Shown here: in pieces, positions 16,778-25,279 of the stretch
How positions within the stretch are numbered: the first letter of the stretch is position 1
Layout of the letters: each line of letters begins with the position of its first letter
IMG/VR virus record: IMGVR_UViG_3300024273_000355
Location: 1-43,843 of that record
Direction: 5' to 3' (one strand)
DNA from: a virus
Length of the DNA stretch: 43,843 nucleotides
Notes under the pieces: model-generated
What the model saw: the letters and a program-made list of their open reading frames with translations, nothing else
Database searches by the model: none
Told to the model about the DNA's origin: nothing
Position numbers and translations under genes: made by a program

Positions 16778-19207
16778 TTATTTCATTTCTTTAGAAGTTG
16801 TAGAAAACAAACCTTCAATAACAATTGAGGTAATTACAAAATCTTTTCTAGTTTCATCAAAGATAGTAACTTCTACGTTACCTACTTTTGAAGCTATATG
16901 CAGATCCAAATCTCTCAAAGAGTTAGTGTGTGATTTTGTGTAAGTTGTTCCGTAGTCTTTACGATAAACAGTAGCATCAAAGTCCCCTGTGCCTTCAACA
17001 GTAATCTTTTTAATAAGCATCTTGTTCATAGGCGTTCTTACAGAAGTTAGCTGCGGGTAATAATCCGGCAGTAAAACACTTGCTCTGTAAGGGTATTCAA
17101 TAATATCTACGTTATTACTAGAGGAATTATCTATATTTGTGTTTGGAATATTGTAATCAAGTTGCAACTGATGATATCTATAGTCAGCGTCTGTTTTACA
17201 AAGAACCAAAGCAGTAGAAGCTAGTAAGAAATATTCGTAAGAATTTGGAAGAACAGGCAAAGTTTCTAACACTGTCCAAGTATTCCAAGCAGATTGAATT
17301 CTTTTTTCCCCATCTTCCTTGTAGTTGTACAAATAAATTGTATTGTCGGCAGCACAGCACAAAACAAAACCTAATACACCATCTGGAATTAATTTCTTAA
17401 TTGGTTTATCTAAGTATGTAGGAGTGCTAATATTTAAATCAATACCTTTAACAGTTAAATTATCAGTTTTAATATATTCGCGTAATTGCTGTCTGTTGTT
17501 TGTTGTTGAAATAAAGTACAAACTATCATTAACAACAACAGGCTCAACATCAATAGCCATTGGGTAGTTAGTTGTATTGCTTAAAGAAACTGAACTTGGA
17601 CTAAAATAACCTTCGTTTAAAAGCTCGTATTGTGCGTACTTAGTGAAAATGTACAAAGAGTTATTAAAAGGCTTGACAAAGTAAATTTTACTTGCTTGAT
17701 TGGTAGCAATTGTAATGTCAACTAAGTCTACGTCAAGAACATCAATAGCCGTAGAAGTGTAAAAGTTTGTGTAATTAGCATTTTCAGAAAGCACAACGCT
17801 ATCAGCAGAAGCCAAGCCTAACCGATTTTTGTAAAAGAACAAATCTTGAATTGTACCATTAACAAAAGAAGGGTCGGGATTATTATCTTCGTTACCAACT
17901 CGCGGTTGTGACCATTCAATTATGTCAAGTGTAAATGTAGCAACACCAGCTACCAAACCTGTTCGGTCACATTTTATGGGCATATTAATAAGCTTGCCCC
18001 TATTAGCCGCTGGGTCAAGACATTCTTCCCACGATGAGCCGTTCCATTTTACAAAATAGTCAGTAAACTTGTTTCCTTCTTCGCCAACAATTCTAACGTA
18101 TACGTTTGAAAAAGGCATGTCTTTAGGAAGCTCAGAAAGTGTATTTACTGACCCTTGCCAGCCTTCAGAAGCTTGGTTTCCCCATGAATCCCATGAAGAA
18201 AAAGTAAAGGCAGCTAAATCGTTTTTACGAATACGCAGTACAGAACCTCTTCGCGTTGCATTAAAATTATTTATAACTGCTTTTGTGTACGTAAAAGTAG
18301 CTACAATATCTTGACTAAAGAAAATTACAACGCCTTCATTGTTTAAACCATTACCTAAACCAGTAGCTATGGTGCTTCCAATTGTAAAAGTATACTTTCC
18401 AGTTAAACTATTGTAGTTATAAGAAACTAAACTTAATGTTTTATTAAAAGTAGGAGCAGTTACACTTAAAAGACCGGGGGAAGTATAAGTACTATACGTT
18501 TGATTTTCTCCGTTTAAACGTACATTAAAATCATATCTTACAGTGCCTTCTGCTGTGGTAGCGTTAATTTTTGCTGCCAACAAAGCAGCCGCTTTATCTG
18601 AGTCTTCAGCACCCGTAGCAGGGTCTGTTGTTGAGTTGCTAGGCTTATCTGGGTCTACAGAAAAAGTTTCTCCATCTAAATACACAGCGTAGTTAAATGG
18701 ATTGTATCGATCTCCGCTTCCTCTTTTTAACCAAAAGTAAGCTTCGTTAGTGTAGTCTTCTCGCAAAGGTTCTGTGTTAGTAGTGTCTAAACCAACAACA
18801 GCAGTTTTTGAAAATATCCAAGTGCGGTCTTGAACAGTTAAGCCTTTTAATTTTCCTTGATTTAAGTATGTTTTTACAGCTTCGCTGGCATACTCAACAA
18901 CCATTGAGTCCCCATTTTTATTAAAAACTTGAACTGGATTTGTTGCCTCACCTGTTTCTAAGAAAATGTATTCTTCGTCATCTTCGCCACGGTCGTAAGT
19001 ATGAAAAGCTTTTGCTGCTTCCATTTCTGGAAAAGTTGCGTAGTCTTTTACAGTTTTAAAAGTAACAGGGGGTCTTTTTTTTAGCCCTGTTACTAAGTCT
19101 GGAATACAATTTTTCATCTCCTTGCACTGACTATCCAAGGTTAACTCAGGGTTTTGCTGAGTTACTCCATTAAAGAACGGAGGATAAACTTTATTAATTT
19201 TAGGCAT
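16778..19207 (-). CDS. Tail tubular protein B, nozzle (T7 gp12-like)
   Basis: The 809-residue product matches T7 gp12 (794) in size, position and start (MPKINKVYPPFFNGVTQQNP is the typical opening, with NGV-Q-P). NCIPDLVTGLKKRPP is a second conserved segment, followed by long beta-rich repeats and the RLGLAS segment near residue 460. It forms the lower part of the short tail and binds the fibres. The start is preceded by AAGGAGGAG. The gene is AT-rich; a sampled 60-base line (17641-17700) has 16 G or C. Confidence 0.93.
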   Translation of the reverse strand: MPKINKVYPPFFNGVTQQNPELTLDSQCKEMKNCIPDLVTGLKKRPPVTFKTVKDYATFPEMEAAKAFHTYDRGEDDEEYIFLETGEATNPVQVFNKNGDSMVVEYASEAVKTYLNQGKLKGLTVQDRTWIFSKTAVVGLDTTNTEPLREDYTNEAYFWLKRGSGDRYNPFNYAVYLDGETFSVDPDKPSNSTTDPATGAEDSDKAAALLAAKINATTAEGTVRYDFNVRLNGENQTYSTYTSPGLLSVTAPTFNKTLSLVSYNYNSLTGKYTFTIGSTIATGLGNGLNNEGVVIFFSQDIVATFTYTKAVINNFNATRRGSVLRIRKNDLAAFTFSSWDSWGNQASEGWQGSVNTLSELPKDMPFSNVYVRIVGEEGNKFTDYFVKWNGSSWEECLDPAANRGKLINMPIKCDRTGLVAGVATFTLDIIEWSQPRVGNEDNNPDPSFVNGTIQDLFFYKNRLGLASADSVVLSENANYTNFYTSTAIDVLDVDLVDITIATNQASKIYFVKPFNNSLYIFTKYAQYELLNEGYFSPSSVSLSNTTNYPMAIDVEPVVVNDSLYFISTTNNRQQLREYIKTDNLTVKGIDLNISTPTYLDKPIKKLIPDGVLGFVLCCAADNTIYLYNYKEDGEKRIQSAWNTWTVLETLPVLPNSYEYFLLASTALVLCKTDADYRYHQLQLDYNIPNTNIDNSSSNNVDIIEYPYRASVLLPDYYPQLTSVRTPMNKMLIKKITVEGTGDFDATVYRKDYGTTYTKSHTNSLRDLDLHIASKVGNVEVTIFDETRKDFVITSIVIEGLFSTTSKEMK

Positions 19208-19217
19208 CTACTCCTCC

Positions 19218-19784
19218 TTAGATTATCGGGGTTGGGTTCGTATTACGATCAATTAAACGGTTGCCTTTAATAAAATTAAATTTAGATTGCTTTAAGTGCT
19301 CACGTTCAACTTTAATACGTTGCAAATTAATTTTGCTTTCAAGTTCTCGTTGTGTTGTTTCATCACCGTTTAGATAAACGTGAAGGTGTTTTGCAGCCGT
19401 CAGGACAACATAAGTACGGAACACATCCGGTATGTTGTCAAAAGTTATTTCAAGGCGTACAGGCAGTTCTACAGGGTCTGTGAAGACCGCTGACAGTTCT
19501 GCTCGGTTATATAAGTTACCGCCTTCTTTAAAATATTCAAGGCTTTCAAAAGCAATTACGTTAGGCGGCAAAGTAATATAGCCGTCTAAATTTGGAATGT
19601 AGGTTACATCAAAGCTGTTAAACCACCATTTGCTTTCTTGTTCTTCTCTTAGCGTTTCTGCTAGAATTGTCCGGGACAAAAGCCCTTCGTGTCCTTCAGG
19701 CAAACTTTCAATAGTTACACCTGATGGGATTGGAAGCTCGCCGATATAGCGGAGCATCCTGTTGATTGCATCAATTTCTGTCAT
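19218..19784 (-). CDS. Tail tubular protein A, adaptor (T7 gp11-like)
   Basis: The 188-residue product fits T7 gp11 (196). It opens with MTEIDAINRMLRYIGELPI, the usual start of this family, and continues with ESKWWFNSFD and a C-terminal helix typical of gatekeeper/adaptor proteins. It joins the portal to the tail nozzle. It lies directly after the capsid terminator and before gp12, as in T7. AAGGAAAATAAAAA precedes the start. Confidence 0.92.
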   Translation of the reverse strand: MTEIDAINRMLRYIGELPIPSGVTIESLPEGHEGLLSRTILAETLREEQESKWWFNSFDVTYIPNLDGYITLPPNVIAFESLEYFKEGGNLYNRAELSAVFTDPVELPVRLEITFDNIPDVFRTYVVLTAAKHLHVYLNGDETTQRELESKINLQRIKVEREHLKQSKFNFIKGNRLIDRNTNPTPII

Positions 19785-19852
19785 TTTTTATTTTCCTTAT
19801 CGGTATAGTTGTAGACACTCCGAATTTAATGACTACAAATATAAAGACAAGA

Positions 19853-19878
19853 AACCCCCAAGATTTCTCAAGGGGGTT
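19853..19878 (-). terminator. Transcription terminator after major capsid gene (Tphi-like)
   Basis: On the minus strand AACCCCC pairs with GGGGGTT around a 12-base loop that can pair further (TTGAGAAATCTT). T-rich sequence (TCTTGTCTTTATATTT) follows. It lies 9 bases past the capsid stop codon, where T7 has Tphi. Partial read-through here would give more capsid than tail protein. Confidence 0.85.
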
Positions 19879-19887
19879 CTCGTTAAC

Positions 19888-20856
19888 TTAGGCTACTGTG
19901 CCGCCAGTGATCACGCATGAACACGCAGGCTTCAGAACACCCATACCGTATGAGTAGTAGGTAGTCATCAAAGTTGCCAGTTGCTCAGGGATGTAATTTA
20001 CTTCAGAAGTAATGTCCATCAATTTAGCAACAGCGACTGCTTCGCTGGTGAACAACAAAGCTTTCAGCTTCTTGTTTACACCGCCAACGCTAATCGTGCT
20101 GTCAATAGGGATGTAGTTAGACTTGTAAATACGAATACCAGCAACTTCCATTACTGTACCCTTGTCCAAACCGCCGTTAGTGCCAGCAGTAATGTCCTTG
20201 TTTACAGCGTTAGACTGAGCCAAGTAAGAGTAGATTTTTGGAGAAACAACCAAGTACTTCTCGCCAGAAACGTCTTTCTCTTCCATAGCTGCCACGGCTT
20301 CGAACACTGCTTCGATCAAAGCATCGCCCTTAGCTTTAGGAGTAGCGCCACTGTCGATTACATCGTTGTTAACTTCAGTACCGTCAGCCTGCACAGCAGA
20401 GCCACCGATTGTACCAGAAGTTTGTGATGCAGTAATCAACGCAGCCGCAACAGCTTTGTCGATCTTAACAGCCAGAGCTTCACCAGCTTGTTTAGCCAGT
20501 TCGCCACGGGTTTCGAAATGCAGTACTTTCTCTTCGAACTTGTCAACTGCCATAGCAAAGTATTCCAGAGCATCGATTGTGATAACACGCTCTTTAACTG
20601 GGATAGTTGCCATTGTCAACTCAGTGCCGGGCACGTGAGTTTGGGTCTGTGAGTCAGAAGACTGACCGATCACAGGGATAGAGATTGAAGAACCGCTATC
20701 GATAGACTTAGTGGTCACCAAGTCAAGGAACAACTGCTTACGGTCAAATGCGGTGAGCACTGTGCCGTAGTAGATTTCCAATGCGTTTGCCATATCGGTA
20801 GGCAAGCCACGTGGGGATGCACTGTTGTTACCGATGTTATTTACTAATAGAGCCAT
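19888..20856 (-). CDS. Major capsid protein (T7 gp10-like)
   Basis: The 322-residue product forms the icosahedral head shell, HK97 fold. It is a little shorter than T7 gp10A (345). Recognisable parts are the N-terminal arm with LEIYYGTVLTAFDRKQLF, the long spine helix region VDKFEEKVLHFETRGELAKQ, and AGIRIYKSNYIP in the P domain. It follows the scaffold gene after a 213-base gap and precedes the terminator. No sign of a gp10B-type frameshift extension is visible, because the downstream bases form the terminator stem. The ribosome-binding site is GAGG with a 9-base spacer. Confidence 0.95.
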   Translation of the reverse strand: MALLVNNIGNNSASPRGLPTDMANALEIYYGTVLTAFDRKQLFLDLVTTKSIDSGSSISIPVIGQSSDSQTQTHVPGTELTMATIPVKERVITIDALEYFAMAVDKFEEKVLHFETRGELAKQAGEALAVKIDKAVAAALITASQTSGTIGGSAVQADGTEVNNDVIDSGATPKAKGDALIEAVFEAVAAMEEKDVSGEKYLVVSPKIYSYLAQSNAVNKDITAGTNGGLDKGTVMEVAGIRIYKSNYIPIDSTISVGGVNKKLKALLFTSEAVAVAKLMDITSEVNYIPEQLATLMTTYYSYGMGVLKPACSCVITGGTVA

Positions 20857-21069
20857 TTTAATTTACCTCGAATGTTTGATTAAGATTGTATTTTGTAATC
20901 TTTGCTGTCTTTATTTTCTTCTTTAAGTTGTCCACTGTGTCCGAACGCATCTTCTACTTAGGGCTTACAGAATACTTATTAATACAAGCATCAGGGTTAC
21001 GGTGTGTCCTTTTGGGAATTGAATGGGGACAAAGGCTAAAGGAGACGAAACGCCAGTGCCCCCAATTAC
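20857..21069 (-). other. 213-base leader of the major capsid gene
   Basis: This gap between scaffold and capsid genes has no convincing gene. A 30-codon reading frame (20858-20950, product starting MRSDTVDN, very Lys-rich) ends 1 base before the capsid start but lacks a good ribosome-binding site. An A-rich stretch, 20904-20928 read on the minus strand, loosely resembles the 23-bp candidate phage promoter but with altered spacing. Since T7 places its strongest promoter here, the gap may hold a diverged promoter; that is speculation. Confidence 0.35.
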
Positions 21070-21897
21070 TTACAAGATTCCGCGCTTACGAGCCGCGAGG
21101 TATCGCTGGTCTACCATATTGGTATACTTAGCGTCCTTGCCGTATAAGCGATCAGTTGCAGCTTTTTGCCACTCGTTCTTGTCGGTATAGGGCTGCAAAC
21201 CGCTTGTGGGTGCGTTGCCTTCTAACCGTCTTGTTTCACGTGTTTGTGGTTGTGCTTGATCACGCTTAAACTTCATATACTCAAGTTGTGCGATAACCTT
21301 GTCTTTATCTACAGCGTCAACGGCACTGTTGTATTCTTTAATTGTAGCTGGCGGCATATTTACCGATGCCCAATTAATAATATCAACGTACTCTTGTTGA
21401 CCGCCAACAGATTCGTAGATTGAACCACGAACTGTTTCGGCATAAGCTTGCTGGCCTTGAATGTATTGATCTACCTGTGTACGGGTAAACCCCATCTTTT
21501 CAAGGTTGGCGTAAGAAGTGTCTGAAAGGCTGCCTTTTTCTACAAACTCTTGTTCGTAGGCAGCAACGCTGAGAGAACTAGGTGCTTGCTCTTCTTTTGG
21601 AGCTTCACTTTTACTCTCTTCAGCTTTTGCTTCAGCAGGTTCTTGTTTGGGCTGGCCTATTTTTTTTTCAAGTTCTTGATATGCCTTAAGCAAATCTTCT
21701 TGAGATTTAAATTTACCGCCCAGCATTTCTTCTTGCTTAGTGCCGTCTGGGTTATACCCTTCTGGCATCCCAGTTTCTTTTTCTGATTGGGATTGTTGAG
21801 ATTCGCGGAAACGAGCCAAAGCTTGTTGCTCGACTTGTTCTCGCTCTGAAATAGGAGGAGCGCCTGCCCCGCCTTGTTCGTTGTTATTTTCTTCCAT
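21070..21897 (-). CDS. Capsid assembly scaffolding protein (T7 gp9-like)
   Basis: The 275-residue product is very rich in Glu, Gln, Lys and Ala and low in hydrophobic residues, as scaffolds are. GGKFKSQEDLLKAYQELEKK (about 61-80) is a segment typical of T7-like scaffolds. The C-terminal part ends in a basic helix (MVDQRYLAARKRGIL), the expected capsid-binding end. It lies between portal and capsid genes. Start and upstream stop overlap (TAATG). Confidence 0.92.
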   Translation of the reverse strand: MEENNNEQGGAGAPPISEREQVEQQALARFRESQQSQSEKETGMPEGYNPDGTKQEEMLGGKFKSQEDLLKAYQELEKKIGQPKQEPAEAKAEESKSEAPKEEQAPSSLSVAAYEQEFVEKGSLSDTSYANLEKMGFTRTQVDQYIQGQQAYAETVRGSIYESVGGQQEYVDIINWASVNMPPATIKEYNSAVDAVDKDKVIAQLEYMKFKRDQAQPQTRETRRLEGNAPTSGLQPYTDKNEWQKAATDRLYGKDAKYTNMVDQRYLAARKRGIL

Positions 21898-22085
21898 TAC
21901 TCACCCTTAGCAGTTACTTTTTTAGGAGCTTCTACAGCAGGAGTCATATCAATGCTATTTGGATAGCCCCTTTTAGCTTCTTGCTCTTTATCGCGCAAGT
22001 AGTAATCAGCGTCTGTAATAACATTTGGATTTTTTTTCTTGTATCCCTCTTGTTTGAGTTCGTACAATGATTTTGTTGCAGCCAT
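21897..22085 (-). CDS. Small protein between portal and scaffold genes
   Basis: The 62-residue product is charged and soluble (MAATKSLYELKQEGYKKKNP, then DADYYLRDKEQEAKRGYP). It has a strong ribosome-binding site (AAAGGAGATATAA) and overlaps the scaffold start. No family is recognised. Small proteins at this position in aquatic T7-like phages are usually taken as head-assembly or minor virion proteins; this is by position only. Confidence 0.75.
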   Translation of the reverse strand: MAATKSLYELKQEGYKKKNPNVITDADYYLRDKEQEAKRGYPNSIDMTPAVEAPKKVTAKGE

Positions 22086-22107
22086 TTATATCTCCTTTAA
22101 TAGCTAG

Positions 22108-23670
22108 TTACTGTTGTTGCATCATTTGCTCAGTGCCTTGTTTGGTAACGCCATCTACGACATTGCCCATACCCTGTTGCATCATTTGCTGTTGTTGTGC
22201 TTGTTGTTGTTCTTGTTGTATCTGTTCGTCAGATTTGACCAAATCAGTTACATCTAAGCCCAAGCTGTTTGCTATTTTACTAATGTATACGCCGACATTC
22301 ATTCGGCTTAAAATAATATCAGGACTACCCAACTCTTGTATAAGCTGGTTAAACTGACGAATCTTGTCTAGTTCTACGTTGCGACCAAGCGCCTCAACAC
22401 CTGTTACAATAGCCAGTTCAATACCCAAAGCTTCAACGTTCACATTGGTACGCTGCAACAGCAGGTACGCCAGTGGGCGCTGTAGTTCAAGGGAAAGGAT
22501 ACTGTATACGCCGCCAAGAGATTTCTCAAGGTCAGCCGCCATGTAACGGATTTCGGTAGCAGTGGTACGCTCAGACTCTCTTGCTGCGCTAGAGGCAACC
22601 AAAAAGGCTTGCTCAAGGCGGCGAGTAAGGTCTTGCACCATGTTCATAGGAACTTGTAGGTCATTGCCTTTGTCTACTCGCAACACTGTAATGTCTTGTT
22701 CTAGGTCACCCAGAATACAGACACCGTTCTCAGCGCCGTTAATATCGTCTACGTCAATGACAGAGCCAGCCCTTTTACCAAAGAGAACACGCGACATGAC
22801 TGAAGATGCTTCAAGCAATAACTGGTACAAAGCTTCTAGCGAACGGAAGTCACCAAGATACTGCTCAACCAAGCCACGCCCATAGCTTTCGCCATTGATA
22901 GATGTCCAGCGCAACGGGATGAAAGGTAGCTCTCTATCGTTGCTGTATATAATATCAGAGTCTGGTAACAGTACCTCTTCAATTTCTTGAAACTCGTACC
23001 AAACACCTTCTTTGCGGATAGCGCGTGTGTAAATAGTTACTTTAGTTGCGTCAGCAAGGTCTTTGTCTGCTGCTAGTGCTTCTATAATATCTAAAGGCAA
23101 TGTATTTTTTGTAACAGTTTCTCTGCTGATAATTTCAAAAGGGTTGCCGCTAAAATCACGGGCAACTACGTAGTTATCTAACCTGTAACTTTTAAGACCT
23201 TTTTCAGTCTTATATAAGAGTGCGTTGCCGCCAATAACCAAGGACTTAATTGCCTCGTATATTGGAACACGGAGTGCTTCGCGCTCTATCTGTTTCATCA
23301 TTTCTTGTTCCAGAACAACTAGATTTTTTTCTAGTTCTACTTTACCGTTCTGTTGTTGTTGTTCGACCATGTCTACAACAGAGGCATCCGGAATAAGACG
23401 GAAGAAGCTTGTGTTTGGAGGCAACAAGGCAAGCAATAATTTACTTGACAAATTGTGAACCAGACGGCTTCCTACGGCTTGGTAGGGGGTGTCAATGTCG
23501 TCAGTCTCTGTGTGACCATCTTCAGTTACAACAGAGGGTATAGTGAGTTTTGAACACTCTCTAGCACGATCTAAAACAGCAGAACGGTCAGAATCTAATT
23601 TAGAAAACTTTTGTTTTGAAGTTGAGTACTCATTAATAAGCTCCTCAACTGTAAAAATTTTTGCTGCCAT
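22108..23670 (-). CDS. Portal protein, head-tail connector (T7 gp8-like)
   Basis: The 520-residue product is close to T7 gp8 (536). It forms the dodecameric ring through which DNA passes. Typical segments are an N-terminal helix with the RARECSKLTIP stretch, DTPYQAVGSRLVHNLSSKLLLALLPP (in two parts, about residues 60-85), ESYGRGLVEQYLGDFRSLEAL in the core, and AFLVASSAARESERTTATEIRY near residue 330. The C-terminus is a Gln-rich tract, Gln/Met repeats from about 482 on. AAAGGAAAAAT precedes the start. Confidence 0.95.
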   Translation of the reverse strand: MAAKIFTVEELINEYSTSKQKFSKLDSDRSAVLDRARECSKLTIPSVVTEDGHTETDDIDTPYQAVGSRLVHNLSSKLLLALLPPNTSFFRLIPDASVVDMVEQQQQNGKVELEKNLVVLEQEMMKQIEREALRVPIYEAIKSLVIGGNALLYKTEKGLKSYRLDNYVVARDFSGNPFEIISRETVTKNTLPLDIIEALAADKDLADATKVTIYTRAIRKEGVWYEFQEIEEVLLPDSDIIYSNDRELPFIPLRWTSINGESYGRGLVEQYLGDFRSLEALYQLLLEASSVMSRVLFGKRAGSVIDVDDINGAENGVCILGDLEQDITVLRVDKGNDLQVPMNMVQDLTRRLEQAFLVASSAARESERTTATEIRYMAADLEKSLGGVYSILSLELQRPLAYLLLQRTNVNVEALGIELAIVTGVEALGRNVELDKIRQFNQLIQELGSPDIILSRMNVGVYISKIANSLGLDVTDLVKSDEQIQQEQQQAQQQQMMQQGMGNVVDGVTKQGTEQMMQQQ

Positions 23671-23679
23671 ATTTTTCCT

Positions 23680-24186
23680 TTAGTCTCTTTCTAACCAATT
23701 TAAAGTCCACGCAAGGTCTATTGTAGCGGCAGGTGTTGCGGTATGAGCTACAAGCGCAAACTGACCCCCGTTATGCAATACTAACCCAAGACCTTCTGCG
23801 TCAATTTGGGCTAATGAAGCAGAAGGAGGTGTGTTGCCTAGAGCTACGCTTGCTGTCTCATAAATAGTAATTCCTACTTGTCCTCCAACAATAGAGGTTG
23901 CTGTTGTATTAATATCTAACATGCTTTCTCCCCCAACAGAAACCCACGTGCCTCCAACTGCTTGAACAGTGTTATTAACAAGTTGAAAAGTTACTAGGGT
24001 ATTATCACCTATATTAAGCGCCCTAAACTCTAATCTTTGAAGGATAGCACGTAAGTTAGGAATAGTCGCCTCGTTGCGAAACACAGCAAGAATTACAGGT
24101 GTGTTCCCAATGCCGTTTGTTCTATTAGTTACTATGTCTACTGGATACGTACACGGCGTATCTGGGTGTTGGATTATAGTAGTCAT
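23680..24186 (-). CDS. Unknown beta-rich protein, probably structural
   Basis: The 168-residue product is rich in Thr, Val, Asn and Gly with alternating hydrophobic residues (FQLVNNTVQAVGGTWVSVGG and AQIDAEGLGLVLHNGGQFAL), which suggests a beta-sandwich such as those in decoration or fibre-base proteins. No catalytic motif or signal peptide is seen. It lies just upstream of the portal gene in the late operon, so a minor virion role is likely. The ribosome-binding site is weak (TTAGGG). Confidence 0.75.
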   Translation of the reverse strand: MTTIIQHPDTPCTYPVDIVTNRTNGIGNTPVILAVFRNEATIPNLRAILQRLEFRALNIGDNTLVTFQLVNNTVQAVGGTWVSVGGESMLDINTTATSIVGGQVGITIYETASVALGNTPPSASLAQIDAEGLGLVLHNGGQFALVAHTATPAATIDLAWTLNWLERD

Positions 24187-24195
24187 TTAAAAGCC

Positions 24196-24567
24196 CTAAG
24201 CTTTTGTAGGAGTAGAGCCGCCAGTGCCAACTTGACCTGTTTGACCTATGTCTGCTACGATTGGAATTTGCAAAGACTTAGCACCAATTTTAGTGCCTTC
24301 TTTTTTGCGGCGCATTTCTTCTTCTGGAGTTACCGCAGCTTCTTGGGAAGCAGCAGCTTCAACAGCAGGGGCTGATGGAGGTGGTACATAGGTGGGTTTT
24401 TCAACCACAGTGCCGCCGCCGCCTTTGCCGCCCTTTAGCATAATGTTAGGGTTTTGTTTTTTTTGTTTTGTCTCAACTGGAAAGCTAAATCCATTAGCAG
24501 TTGCAAAAGAGTTCATATCGTTGTCAAAACCCAGCAACTGTCGCAGCATTGCAATAAACTTGTTCAT
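24196..24567 (-). CDS. Small virion or assembly protein, gp7.3-like by position
   Basis: The 123-residue product has an N-terminal helix (MNKFIAMLRQLLGF), a Gly-rich turn (KGGKGGGGTVVEKPT), a Pro/Ala-rich linker and a basic motif RRKKEGTKIGAKSLQIPI at about 85-102. Short proteins with a similar basic motif near the C-terminus stand next to portal genes in many podoviruses and are tail-assembly or virion proteins (T7 gp7.3 is the positional match). Similarity to gp7.3 itself is not established here. AAGGAATTACC precedes the start. Confidence 0.65.
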   Translation of the reverse strand: MNKFIAMLRQLLGFDNDMNSFATANGFSFPVETKQKKQNPNIMLKGGKGGGGTVVEKPTYVPPPSAPAVEAAASQEAAVTPEEEMRRKKEGTKIGAKSLQIPIVADIGQTGQVGTGGSTPTKA

Positions 24568-25043
24568 GGTAATTCCTTAATTTTTAATTTGTTGATTAGT
24601 CTTCCAAAAACTTTTTCTACTTCTTGTGGTTCGTAGATAAAGCATTCGTAGGCTTTTAAGCCTTGCATCTTTCGATCAATTTTAAATGATGCATCAGATG
24701 CGTAATAATTTTCTAGTGGCAAATTGTTTTGCACACTTAATACACCAGATTGAATAGCAAGCATATACATTGCTCTGGTGTTTCTGTTCTCTGGTAGGAC
24801 GTATAGGTATGTAAAACCAACCGTTGGCGGTCTCATACCTGAGTAAGTATTGTAAGCAAAACTTGCGAAACCTATAGCTTTTCCGTCTCGCAACGCTAGG
24901 TAGATGCACCAGTGTGTCGCAACAAAGTCCTCTATACTAGCAGTGCCGTAGCCAAATACTTCCTTGCTGAAATTAAGCAATAAGCTTTCCAGTTCTAGTT
25001 TGTATTTGTCTTCATAGACCACAATTGATACCATTTTACTCAT
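24564..25043 (-). CDS. GNAT-like acetyltransferase
   Basis: The 159-residue product follows the GNAT fold order: an N-terminal helix pair (YKLELESLLLNFSKEVFG), strands WCIYLALRDGKAIGFASFAY, then VGFTYLYVLPENRNTRAMYM, which fits the acetyl-CoA-binding strand-turn-helix although the usual Q/R-x-x-G-x-G/A loop is changed to PENRNTRAM. Substrate is unknown. Similar proteins occur at the start of the late operon in other aquatic T7-like phages, from memory. The start overlaps the stop of the small upstream gene (ATGA). Confidence 0.65.
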   Translation of the reverse strand: MSKMVSIVVYEDKYKLELESLLLNFSKEVFGYGTASIEDFVATHWCIYLALRDGKAIGFASFAYNTYSGMRPPTVGFTYLYVLPENRNTRAMYMLAIQSGVLSVQNNLPLENYYASDASFKIDRKMQGLKAYECFIYEPQEVEKVFGRLINKLKIKELP

Positions 25044-25216
25044 TTCGTTTTCCTATCAAGCGCCTCTATGTGCTGGACAAGATACCTAATAACGTCTTGC
25101 TGACCAATCAACCTGCTAATTTGCTCAGGTGAGACAAGGTCTTTGGGAATTTTATTAGGATATTTCTCTAACAAAACTTCAATAACCTGTTCAAAAGCGT
25201 TACTTGTAAGTTTCAT
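25040..25216 (-). CDS. Small unknown protein, first late gene
   Basis: The 58-residue product starts MKLTSNAFEQVIEVLLEKYP and ends in a helix QDVIRYLVQHIEALDRKTK. It appears soluble and helical; no family is recognised. It has a strong ribosome-binding site (AAGGAGATATAA) and is the first gene after the candidate late promoter at 25256-25278. The end overlaps the next start by ATGA, so translation is probably coupled. It was read directly from the sequence. Confidence 0.75.
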   Translation of the reverse strand: MKLTSNAFEQVIEVLLEKYPNKIPKDLVSPEQISRLIGQQDVIRYLVQHIEALDRKTK

Positions 25217-25231
25217 TTATATCTCCTTTGT

Positions 25232-25247
25232 AGTACTTAAGCGTACT
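25232..25247 (-). other. Leader hairpin after the late promoter
   Basis: AGTAC and GTACT pair around a 6-base loop that contains the CTTAAG motif, 8 bases inside the predicted late transcript. Similar CTTAAG-bearing inverted repeats follow the other two promoter copies. A 5' stabilising or processing element is inferred. Confidence 0.4.
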
Positions 25248-25255
25248 TTGTATCT

Positions 25256-25278
25256 TAGATTGTCTTTTCTTTTGAAGT
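25256..25278 (-). promoter_or_regulatory. Candidate phage RNA polymerase promoter, late operon
   Basis: Second copy of the 23-bp element, identical to the others except for one base (ACAATCTA in place of ACATTCTA on the minus strand). It starts 1 base outside the stop codon of the 5'-3' exonuclease gene and 40 bases before the first late gene. Initiation is expected at the AAG/AGG following TCTA. This is where a T7-like phage needs its class III transcription to begin. Confidence 0.7.
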
Positions 25279-25279
25279 A

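Noticed and set aside
20904-20928. Fourth copy of the phage promoter before the capsid gene
   Set aside because: Only scattered identity with shifted spacing; not comparable to the three near-perfect copies.
20858-20950. 30-residue Lys-rich peptide gene before capsid
   Set aside because: No adequate ribosome-binding site; composition may simply reflect an A-rich leader.
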